64,000 nucleotides of DNA, from the NCBI RefSeq assembly GCF_910592395.1, contig NC_088310.1, positions 27,483,491 through 27,547,490 on the forward strand, written 5' to 3'. Below, piece after piece: positions 1 to 15,000 of the stretch. The position numbers were made by a program, and so were the translations under genes. Position 1 is the stretch's first letter. The number at the start of each line of letters is the position of its first letter. This DNA comes from Lineus longissimus. Taxonomy: Eukaryota > Nemertea > Pilidiophora > Heteronemertea > Lineidae. The notes under the pieces are model-generated. The model had not been told where the DNA came from. It saw only the letters and a list, made by a program, of their open reading frames with translations, and did not search any database.

Positions 1-87
1 ACACAAATTGATGATGTTTTTGGCTTTCAGCATGAGGCATAACACTTTCCAATTACACTTTAACATCACTTAGCATAAAAGACTTAC

Positions 88-3000
88 CTTCACTGGTGAG
101 CCTGGTTTGTCTTCCACATCCGACACATCACCAAACTCTTTCTCCACATCATTCTGAAGCTTCCACACTGAGTCAGGCTGCGGCGTCTCCGGTGCAGACC
201 CGGGCGACTCCATCTTGATCAAAGCAGTCTCATCTGTATTCAATTTCTTCGGCGAGTCATCTCCCTTTTTACCTGATTCCTCACTTGTTTGTGATTGGCT
301 CTCTTCCTGGTGGAAGCTATAATCAGGCAGCTGACGCGGCGTGCGACGTGTCACCTTCTTCTTCGGTGAGAGGATTTTAACCGTCGGCGGTGAGGAGTCC
401 AAATCTGATGCAGTCTCGTCTGTCCTGCCATCACTTTCTGATCTTAATTTCGTGTAATGGACTGTGCTTTTTGCAGGTGATGTCACACTGATAGTGACCG
501 CATCACCGGAGGATTGCTGGGAGTCCGTCGGACTCTGTGGCGGTGTCTCCGTCTCCTGGATTTGCTCCAAGTCTCCAACAGAAACGTTGCTTGTGTCTGA
601 AAAAAATATAATGCCACTTTCATCCAGTATTGGATCCAGTAACTTGTTGCTAGAAAATACATCAAACCAATATTCCAAAGTTGATCTTAAAGTTATCATT
701 AGCATGCATGCAAGACAAATTCCTGTTTGTTTTTGAACATGTACACGAACCTCTGCCTCTGTTCCTGGGGATAACAGGACTAGCGGGTCCAAATGTATCG
801 TCATGACGTCTACAGCGGTGATGTTGAGCATCAATCGTGTTCAAGATGATCCTCACAAGTATCGTGACGATACCTGATAGTGCAGCGGTATTGTATTGAT
901 ACTGAAAACAAGAGAAGACCGATAAGAACTTTGTGTTGTGGCCCAAACTTAGAGCAGACTGGCCTCCTTAGCCCTGGTTGTCCTGCAGCCAGCCCAGAAG
1001 AGAAAAGTCTAAAATCAAACTGGGCAAAGTCTCGACATCAACAAGGGGAAGGGTATTGTCCTATGGTGGCAGAGCTTTTCAATGTGCTGCTCCAACCCTG
1101 TGGAATCAACTCCCTGCCAATATCAGGAAGGTCGAGAGGACTTCTGTTTTTGCTCGCCATCTCAAAACCTTCCTCTTTGCTCGCTACAATAGACAATCAT
1201 AATTTCTTTACAGTGTCACCAATCACAATTCTGTGGAATCTGGCACTTTAAATACTAGTCATTTTCATTTCATTTTCATTTTCAACAAGGAGCCCATCTG
1301 AAAACATGGTGGAAAAGGTTTTTAAGTTTCACATGATGGTCCTAGCCACATGCATGCAAATTATCATACAATTTGTTATTTTCCCTCTCCTAGCGACCCC
1401 CTTCAATTAGCATTTGGCTTGCAGCTGCCTAAACCCAACCTACCTTGTACAGCACAGTTAAGAATGTAAGGAGCCATGTTAATCTCGTGTGAGGCTCGAG
1501 GAACCACAAGGTGTAGTTAGGTGGCTGGTAGTCGGTAGCGTATCGTTGGGGCGAGGGACTGTAGGCCAGTAGTGACAAACACAATGGTAGGATCGTGTTC
1601 CCAAGCGTGAAGTTGTTGTCCAGCACCTAGAGGAGGAAAGAAAAGGTCTGTTAGACACTTTTGTGATCATCAATGTCGGTTTATTCTACGGTAGCCCCCA
1701 ATGAAATAACCAGCTACATCTGGGCCAAGACACACTCTTTACTCTTTACAACTTTTACGCACCTGTGGTAATCCCGACAGGAAAGCATTGAAGACAGTCG
1801 AGCATCTCAGTTTGAACGGAGGAACACTAAATGCCTTCTCTGTCTGGTTATATCCAAGTAGCACATTCAAGTGACGCAGCACAATGCTCTGGGCCTTCAC
1901 GGAATGGCGGTCATCAGTCATGGAAGTTCGCTCACATGCCATGAACTGAAATAGTAGACATAATGAGATTGATAATGAGACAGGCCATACCAAAAAAACC
2001 AAGATTGTTCAATCAGAGGACTTAGGCGTATAGGCAGCCATTATCCCCCACTTCAATGGTATGTCGGGTGAGGTGGAGGGGCAGTGCAACAGGACCAAAT
2101 GTGCAAAGATCACATCTGTATAAGTCAATCCATCTACGCTTCATTGCGATGACCGTTTGACCCCGATGATGTTGACGTACCTTCATGAGTAGAGCGGACA
2201 GCTGGTGGACTGTGTCTCTGTCAACGCCTTCGAGATCCATGGCCCTCTGGAGTAGTGCAGCAAAGTTACTCTCCTCATCGGTGAATTCTCTCAGCTGGCC
2301 ACCTAGGGGAAAACTTATTATGTTCTCGATGTTCAGCTTTTCTTGAAATCACCCAAAACAGATATCTCATTCAGGGCAGCTTATTTTGGTATCATTACTA
2401 CTTCAAAGCATCGTTTCGTAAAGATCAATGTTGCTTACAGCAAAGGTGCCTTCAATAAGAGATTATTCTAACAATTTGTTGGGCCATGAACTAACACTGA
2501 GCTCTTGAAGGATACAGTTGACAAACTCAAAAGTATGAAGTTTTATGAACCAGATATGACCAGAGTGACCTTGACACATTACTCAGTATAAATTTTCTCA
2601 AAAAATTGGAAAATCATCATATCTCTGGTGTTTGTTGTTGATGTGCTTAGCTGTATCAAGTGTTAAGGTGTTGAAGTGTTAGTAAAGCATAAGAACAAAT
2701 GTGAAGCATGGTTAGTTAAGTCTGATCAAGTCGTAACGGTGATGTGTGTTTAATTGATTCGAGTACAACTTCGAGCAGCCAGACACTACAACACCTACAT
2801 TTCAATGCAGTTTACTGCTACCCACCAAATAAAAGTGCTAATTAGTCAAATAGTTGTCACGTGCAGATTGAGAATTTCTCGATGCATTTTCAAGTAAATT
2901 TCAAGCAAACATTCCTTTCTAATACCGGTACCTATAAGGCATGCATGCAACGACAAGAATGCACTGAAAAGTTGCCCAGGGCTGGAAGGGCTGCTGTGCA

Positions 3001-6000
3001 GACGGTAGATCCTATCCTGAGGTCTTGAAATATACTTGTACATGTACATATACATGTTACGGGGAGAATTAGAGATGCCTGTACATTTCAATGAATAACC
3101 TTCCACTAGAAAGTTGTCATCTTAAAAACAGTGTGAATGTTTCTTCTATAAAGGAATTCTTCAGTATTTGGTCTTTGGCAATAGTTTCTATCACAGCAAT
3201 TTGGATGCTAAGTTTATTGTGTGCAAATGTTGACACTTGTGTTAACTCAAATAGCTTGTCTCTGGCAATGTCCAGTATGTCTCAATGAGTGTTGGTTGGT
3301 TTTTATTGTGTATTTTTGTTTGTCTTTTAATTGCTTCAAACCAGGAGACTGACTGCTGAAAGCATGAAGATATGGAGGGTCAAAATGCAACATAATCACA
3401 CGTGAGAGTCAACATTCAGGATGCAGGGGCACCAAACCACCAATTGTTCATGGACTTTATCAAGCTGACAGTCCTTGATGTCTCATCATGACCGGTCAAC
3501 ATCGTTACTTGCACAACATCTGGCAGAGCAGAAACTGGTCGGAATATCAGACAATGAGGAGGCAATACCAATATGACGTTATTTACACGATGAGGAAATG
3601 AAATAAACTGGCAGGCAAATGGAATGAACGTTTTGGATGATTGGATTTGAACCGTAGGATTCTGCTAAAGCAAACGTGAAACTATCAGGCGTAATAATCT
3701 GATGAGATCCCAACCAACATCTGCCACATTTATGAACACACAGTGCAGACATGTAACATGTAAACACCGAGGTAATCAAGGCAAGGACAACAACAAACAC
3801 TCCAAACATAATCAGGACAGTGTAACGTATCAATATGTTACACTGCCTGGAGCATACAACACAAACTACACTCCAGACTTAGTGCGGGCAGTGCACATCC
3901 CCTGTGATTTACAAGGGAGTCACACTGCGTGGAGTGTACAACAAAATACAGCAGACGTTGTCTAAATGTAACAGCATCACTTGTGGAGTTACAGACAGCG
4001 GGCAGACAGCTAAAGTCACTCACTATCCGTGTCTAAACCTGCTGTAATCAGGTGTCAAATCAACTAGAATACGACTCAAATTTGTATGAAAAGCTGGAAG
4101 CGTTGATTAAAGGAAATAAAGAGGAGAATAGGGACCACTGTAGCGCAGTAGGGCAATGAGGACTGACCTGCCAACAAAACTTAATAAACAATCAAAGTCA
4201 TATGAACTTATTAGAAACATTTGGCTCTTAACTCAAAACTTAAAATCACGTTTATGAAATTCACACCCTTAGAATTCTACATAATGAAGACGGAAAAGAT
4301 TACGCTTAATTGTTTTAACGAAATTCACACTTTTAAACTGCTACATTTAAAAGACTATTAGTAGATTTAGTTTGACTGATTATACCCTTTTGCTGTTTAT
4401 TGCTGTTCACGTCTCGTTTGCCTAGATTTGAAATTTAGAAATAGAAAGTGTGTTTAGAAATTTGAAGTGAATATATCTATACTAGAAGTGCAGCAGCAAA
4501 GACCTATGTTGATTTGAAGAACAGGCAGCACCACCATATGGTAAAGAATTCAACTAAAATCTGATTGTTTCGACGCCAATGCAGATAGGCCGGACAGATC
4601 ACCACACGGACGTTGAATTAGTTCAATTTCTGTCTGCGTGGTGGTGCCGTCTGTCTGGCCAGAGATCTTGGCCACGATTCTGGAAAAGACAATGTGGATC
4701 AGATAAAGCATGTGTGATACATTTGAAAGAGATGTAGTCGCAGAAACCATAAGGAAACTTGTCTCCAAATTGACCAATGTTGTTTTTTGAAGTAAGGAAT
4801 GTATACACAAAACTGGATGTATGATATTCGTTACTTTTAGTATACCAATGATGATATTTCACGTTTTACCACAACAGTGTGCTAGACATTTTCATGGCTA
4901 AACTATCTGACATTAGGCCTACTTATCTATGTTAATCACTAACAGAGGTCACAAGAGGAGCTTTTGGGGTGTACGGATAACATCTGGGTCCAAATGCCAC
5001 ATGGGACGCTCCAAGGGGAGGGACGTGGGGACTATCAAAATAACACCCAAATATGTCTACTTTGTCTGTTTTAAGTCTTGGGTTTTAATTGTTACATTTT
5101 TATGGGACTAGGTTTTAATGGTTATCAGCTCGAGTCAACTAACAGCAGGGAAGGCTAGTTGTTACAATTTCTGGCAGTTACTGGGGTGTTCATGTTATAA
5201 AGCCAACATTTTTATGAAAGGAGCAAAGGATATTTATGTTCTTTAAATGTTCAGACGATCTGGTGAATAGTTGTGGCAATGTATTGTGGGTAGAAAGAAA
5301 CAATTTAGCCAAAATGTCAAAAAGGGATCACTGAACTTCGGTGGGTATTCACATCCCATATTATTATTACTTCTTTACACTTTCTCTGGAGATTATGGAA
5401 TGAGCCAATGTATGGTTTAAGATGTTACCAATCAATAATATATCTTTCTATCATTATTTGACCAAAAATAGATGAGAGAGACTGATCTATTTTTGACTTA
5501 TGCTGACAGGTCTGAATATTTATAAGCAATATTATGACATCACTACGCATAGAGAAAAATTGAGAAAAGACATCAAAAGTATGTAAAATTGTAAAAAGAT
5601 CTGTGGTGACTGAAACTGTTTGACTCTACCTGGAAACCCGTAATTACCAAACATTCCCATTCCAAATTTGAATGATGATTGACGGCGACGACCGAGGTTA
5701 AACTGCGGGGCAGACTGTTGCCGGATGTAAGCTTTCTCTTTCTCTGCAATGAAATCACAGTACACAGGGATGAGACATGTTCAAATGCAACCCAGGGGGT
5801 CATGGGAGGACATTTGAAGCCACTGTTAAAATTTAAGAAATATTTTGAAAATGCCAAAAATTTTGCCAACAGTTTTGCACTAGTCATACAACTTGCCAAA
5901 ACATCAGATACTTTATGTGTAGTGCACGATCTTGTCAAAGATTTCAATGAAAATCAGATGTTTTATCAGCATATGTTATGATAAAACTGATGAAGAGTTT

Positions 6001-9000
6001 GAATCATCAGAACTGCAACAAAGACTAAAGGGAAAAGGTCAGATTGTCTCATCTCTGAGTACAGTACACTATCCGATCTATCGCAGTGTATCTTGTAACT
6101 TCAATACACAACCTGGATCACTAAATTTCAGATCTTGAATACAGCACAGAACTAAGGTATGAACTGAAATAATCATATCTAAAAAGAAACCGAGTATGCA
6201 CTCTTTGACTTTTCGTGCTGAAAGATAGAACTTTAAACATTAGGATGGTTAGTAGGCAAAATGTTTGAATGTTCTCCAATGTTAGTGAAATTTCGGTAGT
6301 AGTTTTTCCCTCCTTGGAATCCACCAAGTCAAGCCGTTCATCATTCACTGGAACAACCGTAGCATTCCAGACAAACAAGATCACCAAAAATGGCAGACGA
6401 TATCATACTCACAAACGAGGTCCAAAACTGGTTCAATGGGGTCAATGACATGACAAAATGGTCGACCTTTACTTGAACACTTCACACTGAACTCTCAAGG
6501 TCACCAGAATCACGTCTGCTTGTCAAAGTGACATCACAATGAAAACAAACAAATGGAAGAAAGAAGTCTGGAAACACATTGAGTATCCACCATTCATAAT
6601 CATGACACTGTCGCATGATTTGCAAATCATTTAAAAGCATATAATTTGGTCCTTCTGTTGTGATATCACTTTTAACACATAAGAGCATTTGTTACATCAC
6701 TGTTATGACTAAACTCTATGATAAACTTTACTGGGATACAATGTACCTTTAAAACGTCAACCAACAACTTCCATAATATAACTCATGCATTCATTGAACA
6801 GGTTGGAAACACTGTACACAAAATATCCAACAAATTTCCACAGAATATAATTTGGACAATTCATGCGATGATGAACAAAGGAGATGATACAGAGTATGGG
6901 CTAGCCTTTGCTTTAGGACCCAGTGAAGCAATTTACGCAGTTTAAGCCTTGCAGAATGCCCTGCATGCATCACAGGAGTAGAGGCTCATAGACATAGTGT
7001 ATTTGCAAGATTCAAACGCCCACCACCAATTTTTCCTCTCAGCGCCTACCAGTACTAGTAGTGGGATCCTGATCATAACAATCATTAGGCGTTAACCATT
7101 TTCTGACCACTGTAACAAATGTGGTTTGTTTAGTACTGCTAACTGAACAGAAAAATCGAAAATGATATAACTACATCAATCCTGCACCTAACTTCAAAGA
7201 AGAGAAATGCTTTGACCCTGCTATTGTAAAGCCATCTGACTTGAGTTACCAGTTTCAGGACTGCATCAAACTGCCCTACTGTTCAGACCCCACCATCACA
7301 CACGAAGATGCCTCTCTAACACTAAAGACGCCTAAAACTGAATACTCGGAGTGAGATTATTGGTAAATACAGAAGTTCAAACTCAATCGCTACCAGACCT
7401 CAGGTCAAATGGTTTCTGAAAAGTAAAGCCAGGATAGAAAACCCTAACTAAGAATTCAAACCGTTAATTTCAAACTACTTTAGACTGAATAAGGACAGTA
7501 GAGAAGAGAGAATTTAAGCCTACGCTAAGAACTCAGATGACTAAGGACTGCATACCGTTATCAAACCCAAGAGACGCCTTAATCTCATTATTGTCTCTTT
7601 CTACTTACCTTTCATAGCTGGATTGATAGCGGTCTTTGCCACAAGATGGAGTGGGACAGAACATGCTCGGCGATATGGTGGCTTAGCTAAGAAACTCTCG
7701 CTGACAGATCGTACACTATCCGTCCTGGCCAGAGCGAATCTCGCTCGGTTCAGTTTCCTTATGAAGTGTTCACTGTCTCGCGCACTGCTTGTTAAGTCTG
7801 CAAGATTTAGGAAGTTATGGGACAGAGGTAACACAGATTATCGTAAGTCATGGTGCAGATTAAAACATAGGTGGATAGTATTCAACACCAGGAACAAAGG
7901 TGGCCTCAATATTGTGAAGATTAGATGTTGTCTACTGCTATCAGGCATGAAGAAAATTAGTATATTAAGAGCAAGTTGTTAACTATGGTTATTCATGAAG
8001 CAAATTCATCCTCAAGGACTGATGAAGGATGAATTTAGACAACAGTTATACGTTATAACTGAATATTTCAAATGATGACAGCTGTCCAATTTCGATGACT
8101 TCATCAGCCCCTTGGGTTGGTTAGTTTCAAGATTCAGCAGAACTACAGGAGTGATAACAATTCTGTTATACTATAGTTGAAGCAGCGTTAATGCTGGTTA
8201 TGAGAGAAATGGCAAATTCATTCCACATTAATATATGAAGAATATTCTTACCCTATAAGCTTCAAAACTTTCTAAACTCAAGCCAATAGACAATCCCCAA
8301 TGAAAATGAAATGAAAATCCCCCAAAATTGTTGAATTTTTTCACAAGTTCAAAAATCTGAAAAATTTTCAAGGTCAAAATTTTTTTTTTGACTGATGATG
8401 TTTCTTCATTTTGAGCAGAAGAAAGAAAAACAAGTGAAAAAAATATTTTGACTTGAAATTTTTTTTTCATCTCCAGCATGACATATTTGCCACAATCAAT
8501 TTCTTAACATAAATCATGGCAGGATTCGTCTGTACACAGCAATTAGGCCCTTTGGTCGGGTAGAGGGGTGAATGTACTTTGTTTATTTGATAAATACTTG
8601 TTTGTCAATCAAAGACGAGGAGTACCTGTTGCATACGGTATATCACCAGTGCTCTCCAGGTCAAGCTGAGCCTCCAAGGACAGAGTGTCGAATCGGTTCA
8701 GGAAGAATTCCCACGTCAACACCTGTTTATCCTTGATCAGCTTGTGGAGCTGGTGCATACGCTGCAGAATCATACAGCGATCGTTCATGACCGAGTCGAA
8801 TTGGAACTCCAGACACACGCAGAGGCACTGCAATGTAACATAATTTGATTTAGACTTGAGCAATGACTTAAGATCTGACTGAAAGGCCACTTTTTATAAC
8901 TTCCAAGAGTTTTTCATTGTTCTTCTTTTAGCATGTACACGAAGTTCACTTCTTCCTGTTGGTGTCAAACTTTCTGACATATCAGTTGACACGGCTCTGG

Positions 9001-12000
9001 CAAGGCCATTCAGTGTGGGTAGCACCTGCCAGTCAGGTCAGGTTTGTCCAGCGAACAAGTATATGCTTAAAGACAGCAACCCGCATCAAAAGATTTGCAC
9101 AGCACCTTGGAGAACAAAATCAACTTCACTATTTCCAAATCTCACCTTCAAAGATGTTTCCTTGATCGTTTCTAAGTAAAGAATGGTCCTCTGTGCGACT
9201 GCTGACTTCATGTCATCCAGGGAGCCAATCAGATAGCAGAAGGCATGGGCAAGGGACGTCAGGATTGGTTGGTTGCTCTTGATTGCCTTCAGTTCCATCA
9301 GTCGAGCTAGGATGGTCACTTTCTCAACTGAAAGAGGAAGAATATAATTACTGACACAATGCTCGTTATCTGGACCAAGTAACTTTACCACGATTGGCTG
9401 ATCGAGTTCCCTGAGCCTATGCTAGGACAAGCATAAGATAAAGGCCTGACCCATGTTAACAGTACCCTGTGATAGTCACCCCTTCCAACTGAGGTCGGAA
9501 TCACCCGGCCAACGGCACTTAACACTAGTGTCTCCAAGCAATACGCTTACTATGAGATTATAACAAACACAAAAGGTGAAGTACATTTCTTAAGTGATTT
9601 TAAGTACCAACCTGCTGCAAATCTTAACCTCCAGTCATCATTGGTGAAGTCATGTTCAGTGAGGCCCCAGAAGATGTCAGCACCAGAGGGCAGGGTCAGG
9701 CAATGCAGCATCAATGGTACATTCACTGATGCAATATGAGACAAGTCAGCCTGCAGTAGCTTCCAGAGACTGAAAGAGGAAGATCATCATTAGACATAGT
9801 GAAGTAGTGTCCAGCGACATCCCTTTGGACAAGGCCAACGAGAATGGGGTTGTGAGATGCTCTCCATTCCGAAACTCCTATCTCCTACTCCTGGCACCAG
9901 GGGAGAAAGCTGGTTGTGACAGAAACGGGTCATGAACTAAACCCGCCATGTCACAGGTATACATCTAATCAATATATCGTTGCGCTCAATTGAAGGGAAA
10001 AAGAGTCAAAGATGGCCTGATAAAGATTTGAATGTAAGACAAGATCATGAAAGACTCAATAGCATGACTAAGTCACTTACTTTGGAAGGAGCATCTTCTT
10101 GAGGGAGTACTTCACAAACTCCTCAGTGTCCTTGGCAGCGTAATTGAGGCATTCAGCATGCAGACAGAGAAGCTTCAAAGTCTTCAGCAGATAGTAGATG
10201 GCCTGGTGGTCCTTCTCTCGACACAACTCCTGAAGTCAAATATTAAGGTCTGTGGTGTCATGATGTCCTGTGCTCATTTCACATAGTTTATTCAGTGGTG
10301 AGATTTTACCTTCACGTGTTCAGTTACATACTGGGGGAGACCATGTCAATGGCCAACTGTGCATGATGTTGTTATCGTGACTAGACCATTCTGTAACAGA
10401 TACAATTACATGGGGGTGTATAATACGCGCCGGTCACCGATCCAAAGGTTGACCGCGCTCAACGTTGCTTAACTTCCACTCTGGGACCAACGCGCCAACC
10501 ACTGGGCCATAAAGGAATTCCCTCATGGCCGGCGGGTTAAGCCGTGCCATATACGTGGGGGTACTATACATCATTCCCCCCTTCGGACAGAGATGGATCG
10601 TCCGCGATCCTACTTAGCGCTTCATGCGTCTCAGTATCGAACTACAAATCCAGAGCTCGCATCGCGTGGGAAGGTCTGCCAGATGTATTGTACGCGCCGG
10701 TCACCGATCCAAAGGTTGACCGCACTCAACGTTGCTTAACTCCCACTCTGGGGCCAACGCGCCAACCACTGGGCCATAAAGGAATTCCCTCATGGCCAGC
10801 GGGTTAAGCCGTGCCATATACCTGGGGGTACTATACAGGGGGGAGCTGCATGTCACTGACACCCACCTGCAGAAGAGCATAAATGAGCTGGAGATGAACT
10901 GGCAGTTGGTTCAGTTCAAACGATGGACCCTCATCCTGGTCATCGGCTGGAGGTATAGGATGGTGCTGACCTGCAGTAGAATAACAACAAATTGATCAGC
11001 AGGCAATCATAGGAGATTTTGTACCAAATATTTCATTCTTCTTTTCAGAAGAGCAAGATTAATCTTAAATCCTTATACATTTGGCCTTTTTTTCTTCTTT
11101 CGTTCACCACGTTTTAGACAGTCAGTCCGGATTTTATTATAAAGTCGGTGGTCCTGCGTAGCTGCTGGAGATCCTACAAATCAGCATCATAACAACAACT
11201 TACTGTGAACCTTTGGAATCTCTTCCACCTTTGGTAACTCCTTTTCGGGCAGTCTGACCGCATCTCGAGGCGTGATGAACTCCACTGCCTGGCAGCAGAG
11301 CTGATGCCAGAGAGCACACTTGTGGCACATGACACAGTTAGTGGAGACAACATCGGTGCAGGTGTGAGTACCGTCCCAGGGGGCATGCACCATCTTAGTA
11401 ATGAGGGACATGATCTCTTTAGACATCTCGTGGAAGATGCTTTGGTGGCGCGGTGCATCCTGCAGCTCAGCCTGAAAATTTGAATTCAGAAGACATCAAT
11501 GGTACATTTTGGTACCTTTTGCCTTTGTTAAAACTCAAGTGATCTATTCACAAATAATGAGGGACAGCAAACTCCGGATAGACTTCCATCCACACAGGCT
11601 TGATGGTCACCCATTTCTGCTCAGGAAGCATGTTGAAATCATTATAAGACAAGCCATTAATAGGAATCTCCAAGGCCTGGCGACAAGAATGTGAAGCTAC
11701 TCTTACAGAGAAGAACTGAATGTCCTGAAGAGGCAAGGAAGCCTGCCAAAAACTGTAAGACACTGCTCTCTGGAGGCCCTATGCTCCATCAGGAGTAAAT
11801 GAGGGAAGTTAGTATAGGTATGAGTGATGGTCCAAAAGTTAACAATCTGCTCCAACAGAGAACAACTAAATATCCTGGGAAGTGGTTAAGCCCAATAAGA
11901 AGTGCATGACACTGGCTTGAGGAGCCCCTTTGCTTGATCCGGATTCAAGGAGCTAAGTTAGTGTTGGTATAAGTTATGCCGTATAGAGTTGTCAACACAA

Positions 12001-15000
12001 ACCTGTTTGAAGATCAAGTCAAGCATGTAGACAAAGCATTGCAGATTCAACTCAGATTCCTTGTTAACTTCATTAGTTGTGAACGATGGGGAGGGCTGGT
12101 CCCCTGGTGTCAGTGGAGGCTGCATCTCATCTGGTGGGGCACCTGGGGAGAGCGTGGCATGGACTGCCGCCTGCTGCTCCAGCTTGGCATCGATCAGGCT
12201 CTGGACGCCCGACTGGAACATGTGCACCAGGAGATGCAGGGGGATGATGATCTCCAGGGATGACAGAATCTGGAAAGCAGACGTTAAATTGTAATGTTTG
12301 ATCCTGTATACTGACAGATCGTCTTTGAATAAGACAAAAAATGTAGGTTCTTTGCACCTGACAGTCTCAGAACATGAGTAGCTTTCTCCTGGCTGAGATC
12401 GGTCAGTGGCAAACAAACACACTTGGCACCCAATTTGAGTGGTATGTGCAGACAGTCACAGGGGCAAACACAGAAGTAGATTGGTTAGTACTGGATTTAC
12501 CTGCATCCATAGAAGTGCCTGCTCCTGCACTGACGCTGTTGTTTCATCAAATCTGTCTGTGACGAACCCGTACATCCTGTCCACAGAGAATGGTAATGGA
12601 CACATGTCAATGTCGAAGCCTTTGCTGGAAATGGAATGGGTCATGATCAGGGATGAAACGAAGCAAAGAGAGGCAGTTGACTCAAATACCAAGCTGGCCT
12701 CACCATATACATTACACTGTGCGTAGGCCTCTCATATTGAAGCCTTCAGCACAGGATTCAAAATCTATGTAAATAAGTGCTCTGTAACGTTATCTGTTGG
12801 TTTATCCTATTACCACTTATAACGAAACTGACAGGTAACATACCACAGGATGACCTTGAGTTCCGACAGTTCATCTTCTGACACCTCCGTCCTGATAGCT
12901 TCCAGCCAGTACGGCATGACGTAATCCCATACTTCAAAGGTTATGATGTCATACGGGATCAGGCAAAACAAACGGTTCAAGCCCTCCTTGATCTGGCTCG
13001 TGCGACTCGATAATGTGTCCCTAGATTAAGAGATAACAGTCAAAGTACAGTACAACTTCCAGGTAGTAGTCTACAATAGAGATTCATGCTACAATATTTT
13101 GAGAGAACTTTCTTACAATGTAAGTAACTGAGATTCTGAAGAACATGAACACATTCGTACATACAAGAGGTTCATCGGCTTCATTCAAGGCACAACGCAT
13201 CGCAAATGAACTTGGAAAGGCTCCTTAAACTTCAATAACCAAATGCCCTCTGAATCAGAATGACAATCTGTGATTCTAAGCATAAGACAAACATAATGTT
13301 AGTATCCCCATTAGGTAAAGGTGTGGCTTTCTTACCAATGGCCACCAACTCTGGCATACTCCACAGGATGGGGCAGTAGACACGATAGAATCACCTCAAA
13401 GTATGACTTTGCTATCTCCTTCAACCAAGTGCAGACATACTGAAACACAAGTCATACCAGAACATCAGATAACATTGAACGCTTTTCCAGATTATTCTAT
13501 TATTGGGACCGCCCAATCTTGTGGTCGTGGTCGGGTACTGGGGTGGTCGTGTAAGTGACATTATCGTAGCAGCAGATATTACAAATGAACTTACATTTGG
13601 CTTCAGCCTTTCCAAAGCATTCCCAATATTATCTGAAAATGAAAATAGTTGAAATGAACACTCATTGTCAAAATGTAATACAACACTCAGCTGAACTTCC
13701 CTGAGGCTGGGAGAAAACAGAATATGACGTTTCCAGACAGAAATGAAAAGAAGTAGTTGAGTGTCTCTTGAAATCGTTAGCTTTTATCACTTTCTTTATA
13801 GGAATAACAAGTGTGAGAGATAGAGCAAGGGATTGAAAGATTCATTTTCATAGATCGAGCATTCTTTCTGCTACATGTAGCAGCAAATGATGCCATACTT
13901 GAACATAACCTGCCAACATTTCTCGAGTTACTGTAGGCGTGAACAAGAAACCAACAAGGCAGCAGAATTAAAGATTGTGCCAAATCATTGCTTGATGATT
14001 TGCAGGAAATGGAGTCATGCATCTTGATGTCACATCACTTGCGAACCTGTGGTACATTACATAACTGAATTGTTAAGTGCAGGGTGCAAGGCAAATAAAC
14101 GACCAAGGTGGAATCGAATGGCATACCCCTTGCAACCTTGGTTACCAAAGTTAATTGAAGCAAAAGTGATAGCAATACAGACATATGTGAGTCACAGACT
14201 GTGGGGTGTTATTAAGACTTGTCAAGTCATTGAATTGTGAGATTCATGTGTGAAAACATCAGTGTGATATTCACATTGAACTGGCCAAAAAACATCGTCA
14301 AAATGTTTTGTAGTGCTACGGATACACTGCACCACATAAGAAAATCTCGACTTTTGAACACTGTTTCGATGTTGGATCAGTCAGCAGTTGATATTCAAAT
14401 GTGCACTGGTTTACTCTGTGTGTGACCTTACCTTGAAAGTAGCAAGACAAGGTCGCAGAACTCAGACGTTCAGGATTGTGAGTTACACCTTTGTAGCAAA
14501 TATGCTGTCCTAGGTAGAAATATTTCTGGGGTCATTTCATTATAAAGATTGTGTTGGTAAGAGGACAACAAATCCACTGATACAGGGACTGTGTAGTACT
14601 CTAAACTTCCTTTTCCTGTTTGAATTTTCGGTCAGACTAAACTGCAGGTGGATATTTTAAGATGGGATGGTTTCTAAAGACGAAACGGCTCCAAATGCTT
14701 ATGCTAATATCCGAACTCAATTTTGCAGGTAAAGATGGGTCAAACCTGATACACAACCAGGGAGGGCCTACTTGCAGGCCTTCCAGCAAGGGGAGATGAG
14801 CCCATTCAACAAATAAATGGTTTATCACTACGTGGTTTGGTAATTGGAAATAAAGCTAGATTAAATGCTTTGAAGAGTTATGCAGCAAATCCTCGTGAAA
14901 CGAGACTGAATCTCAAACCAGTGAACAGTCGTAAGATGACATCAAACAGCAGCTTGGCCTCTTATAAGTACTGGGTGTGTGAAAGGTATTTCTAAATCTA

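Noticed and set aside
4590-4678. Candidate extra UNC79 exon with a good acceptor (TTTTCCAG)
   Set aside because: In the phase required by its neighbours it stops after about 19 codons, and exons 5630-5743 and 2181-2302 already join in phase.
7623-7982. 119-codon plus-strand frame
   Set aside because: Mostly antisense of UNC79 exon 7609-7797, with no motif of its own.
11548-11763. 71-codon minus frame between two UNC79 exons
   Set aside because: No acceptor/donor pair in phase, and the neighbouring exons 12003-12269 and 11204-11471 already join in phase.
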